5,655 nt of DNA, from the NCBI GenBank assembly GCA_021792815.1, contig JAJYTX010000222.1:1-5655 (forward strand), in the 5' to 3' direction. Source of the DNA: Pseudomonadota bacterium (GTDB taxonomy: Bacteria; Pseudomonadota; Gammaproteobacteria; Steroidobacterales; Steroidobacteraceae). Below are positions 5,187 through 5,655 of the stretch, piece after piece. Within the stretch, counting starts at the first letter, position 1. The number at the start of each line of letters is the position of its first letter. Both the position numbers and the translations under genes were made by a program. Under the pieces are notes generated by a model. It saw only the letters and a list, made by a program, of their open reading frames with translations, did not search any database and was not told the origin of the DNA.

Positions 5187-5655
5187 GTGACCGATAGCGC
5201 GAAAGCACCACAGATCTCGGTTCGCGAACTTCTGGATTCCATGGAAGACGCGGGCCTGGTGGTCGATGCGGCCGGTACCATCGTGTTCGCCAACGCCGGC
5301 GCCTGCCGGATGTTCGGCTACTCACCCGGGGAATTGCCGGGCAAGCCCGTGGAAGAGCTGATACCGCAGGGGCTGCGACGCAGTCACGCCGTTCACTGCT
5401 CGGAGTACTTCAACCGCCGGAGGCCGCGCCCGATGGGCGTGGGCATCAGCCTCAGCGCGCTGCGCCAGGACGGCATCCGGATACCCGTCGAGATCAGCCT
5501 GACTCCGATCGACGCCGAAGGCGCCCCCCTCGTGCTGGCGGCGCTGCGCAGCATCAGCCGGCGGGAGGAGTGGTATCGCTCCATGATCGACCGGTTGGCG
5601 ATCGGGATCGTCCACAGCGATTCCGAGGGACGCTTCGTCAGCGTCAACGACCGAT
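5187..5655 (+). CDS. PAS-domain sensor protein, N-terminal part (cut by window end)
   Basis: 156 codons are visible with no stop, and the output domain lies beyond the window. Residues about 12-123 form a PAS domain: LLDSMEDAGLVVDAAGTIVF, then NAGACRMFGYSPGEL, then the RRPRPMGVGI and DGIRIPVEISLTPI strands typical of PAS sensors. A second PAS begins at about 127 (WYRSMIDRLAIGIVHSDSEGRF). No signal peptide or membrane segment is seen, so a cytoplasmic sensor is expected. Proteins starting this way usually end in a histidine kinase or a GGDEF/EAL module, so the output is unknown here. The GTG at 5187 is chosen because an in-frame TGA lies at 5154-5156 and no other start codon falls between. The next ATG (5241) would remove the first PAS helix. 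No clear Shine-Dalgarno sequence precedes the GTG, so the start is less certain than the gene. Confidence 0.85.
   Translation, partial: MTDSAKAPQISVRELLDSMEDAGLVVDAAGTIVFANAGACRMFGYSPGELPGKPVEELIPQGLRRSHAVHCSEYFNRRRPRPMGVGISLSALRQDGIRIPVEISLTPIDAEGAPLVLAALRSISRREEWYRSMIDRLAIGIVHSDSEGRFVSVNDR

Overview
The window is high-GC DNA (roughly two thirds G+C by eye) with codon use, gene families and sigma70-like elements typical of a proteobacterium, probably gamma- or betaproteobacterial. The species cannot be fixed from the sequence. It holds three complete genes and two genes cut by the window ends.

Left part (1-926), metabolism: the C-terminal end of a thiolase (+ strand) runs into a short convergent gap with a GC-rich hairpin. 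It faces a complete fumarylacetoacetate hydrolase (FAH) family gene on the - strand. The two could serve breakdown of aromatic or other acids through acyl-CoA and acylpyruvate intermediates, but their convergent layout means they are not one operon.

Middle (1007-2908, - strand): a hybrid sensor histidine kinase with two membrane segments flanking a CHASE3 sensor, a coiled coil, HisKA and HATPase domains and a C-terminal receiver. A strong hairpin lies 4 bases past its stop. A possible promoter follows, close enough to the FAH gene to give it a leaderless transcript.

Right part (3467-5655, + strand), signalling: a 558-base divergent intergenic region, with an AT-rich palindrome near the kinase and a long bulged dyad at 3209-3239, leads into a diguanylate cyclase with about six membrane helices and a GGEEF active site but a degraded inhibitory RxxD site. 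A 508-base gap full of hairpins then precedes a PAS-domain sensor gene that runs off the right end and has a recognisable -10 element and a GTG start.

Taken together, three consecutive signalling genes (phosphorelay kinase, c-di-GMP synthase, PAS sensor) lie beside unrelated catabolic genes. No RNA gene, CRISPR array, insertion sequence or phage gene was found. I see no clear new multi-gene system; the least explained parts are the two long intergenic regions and the unnamed membrane sensor of the cyclase.
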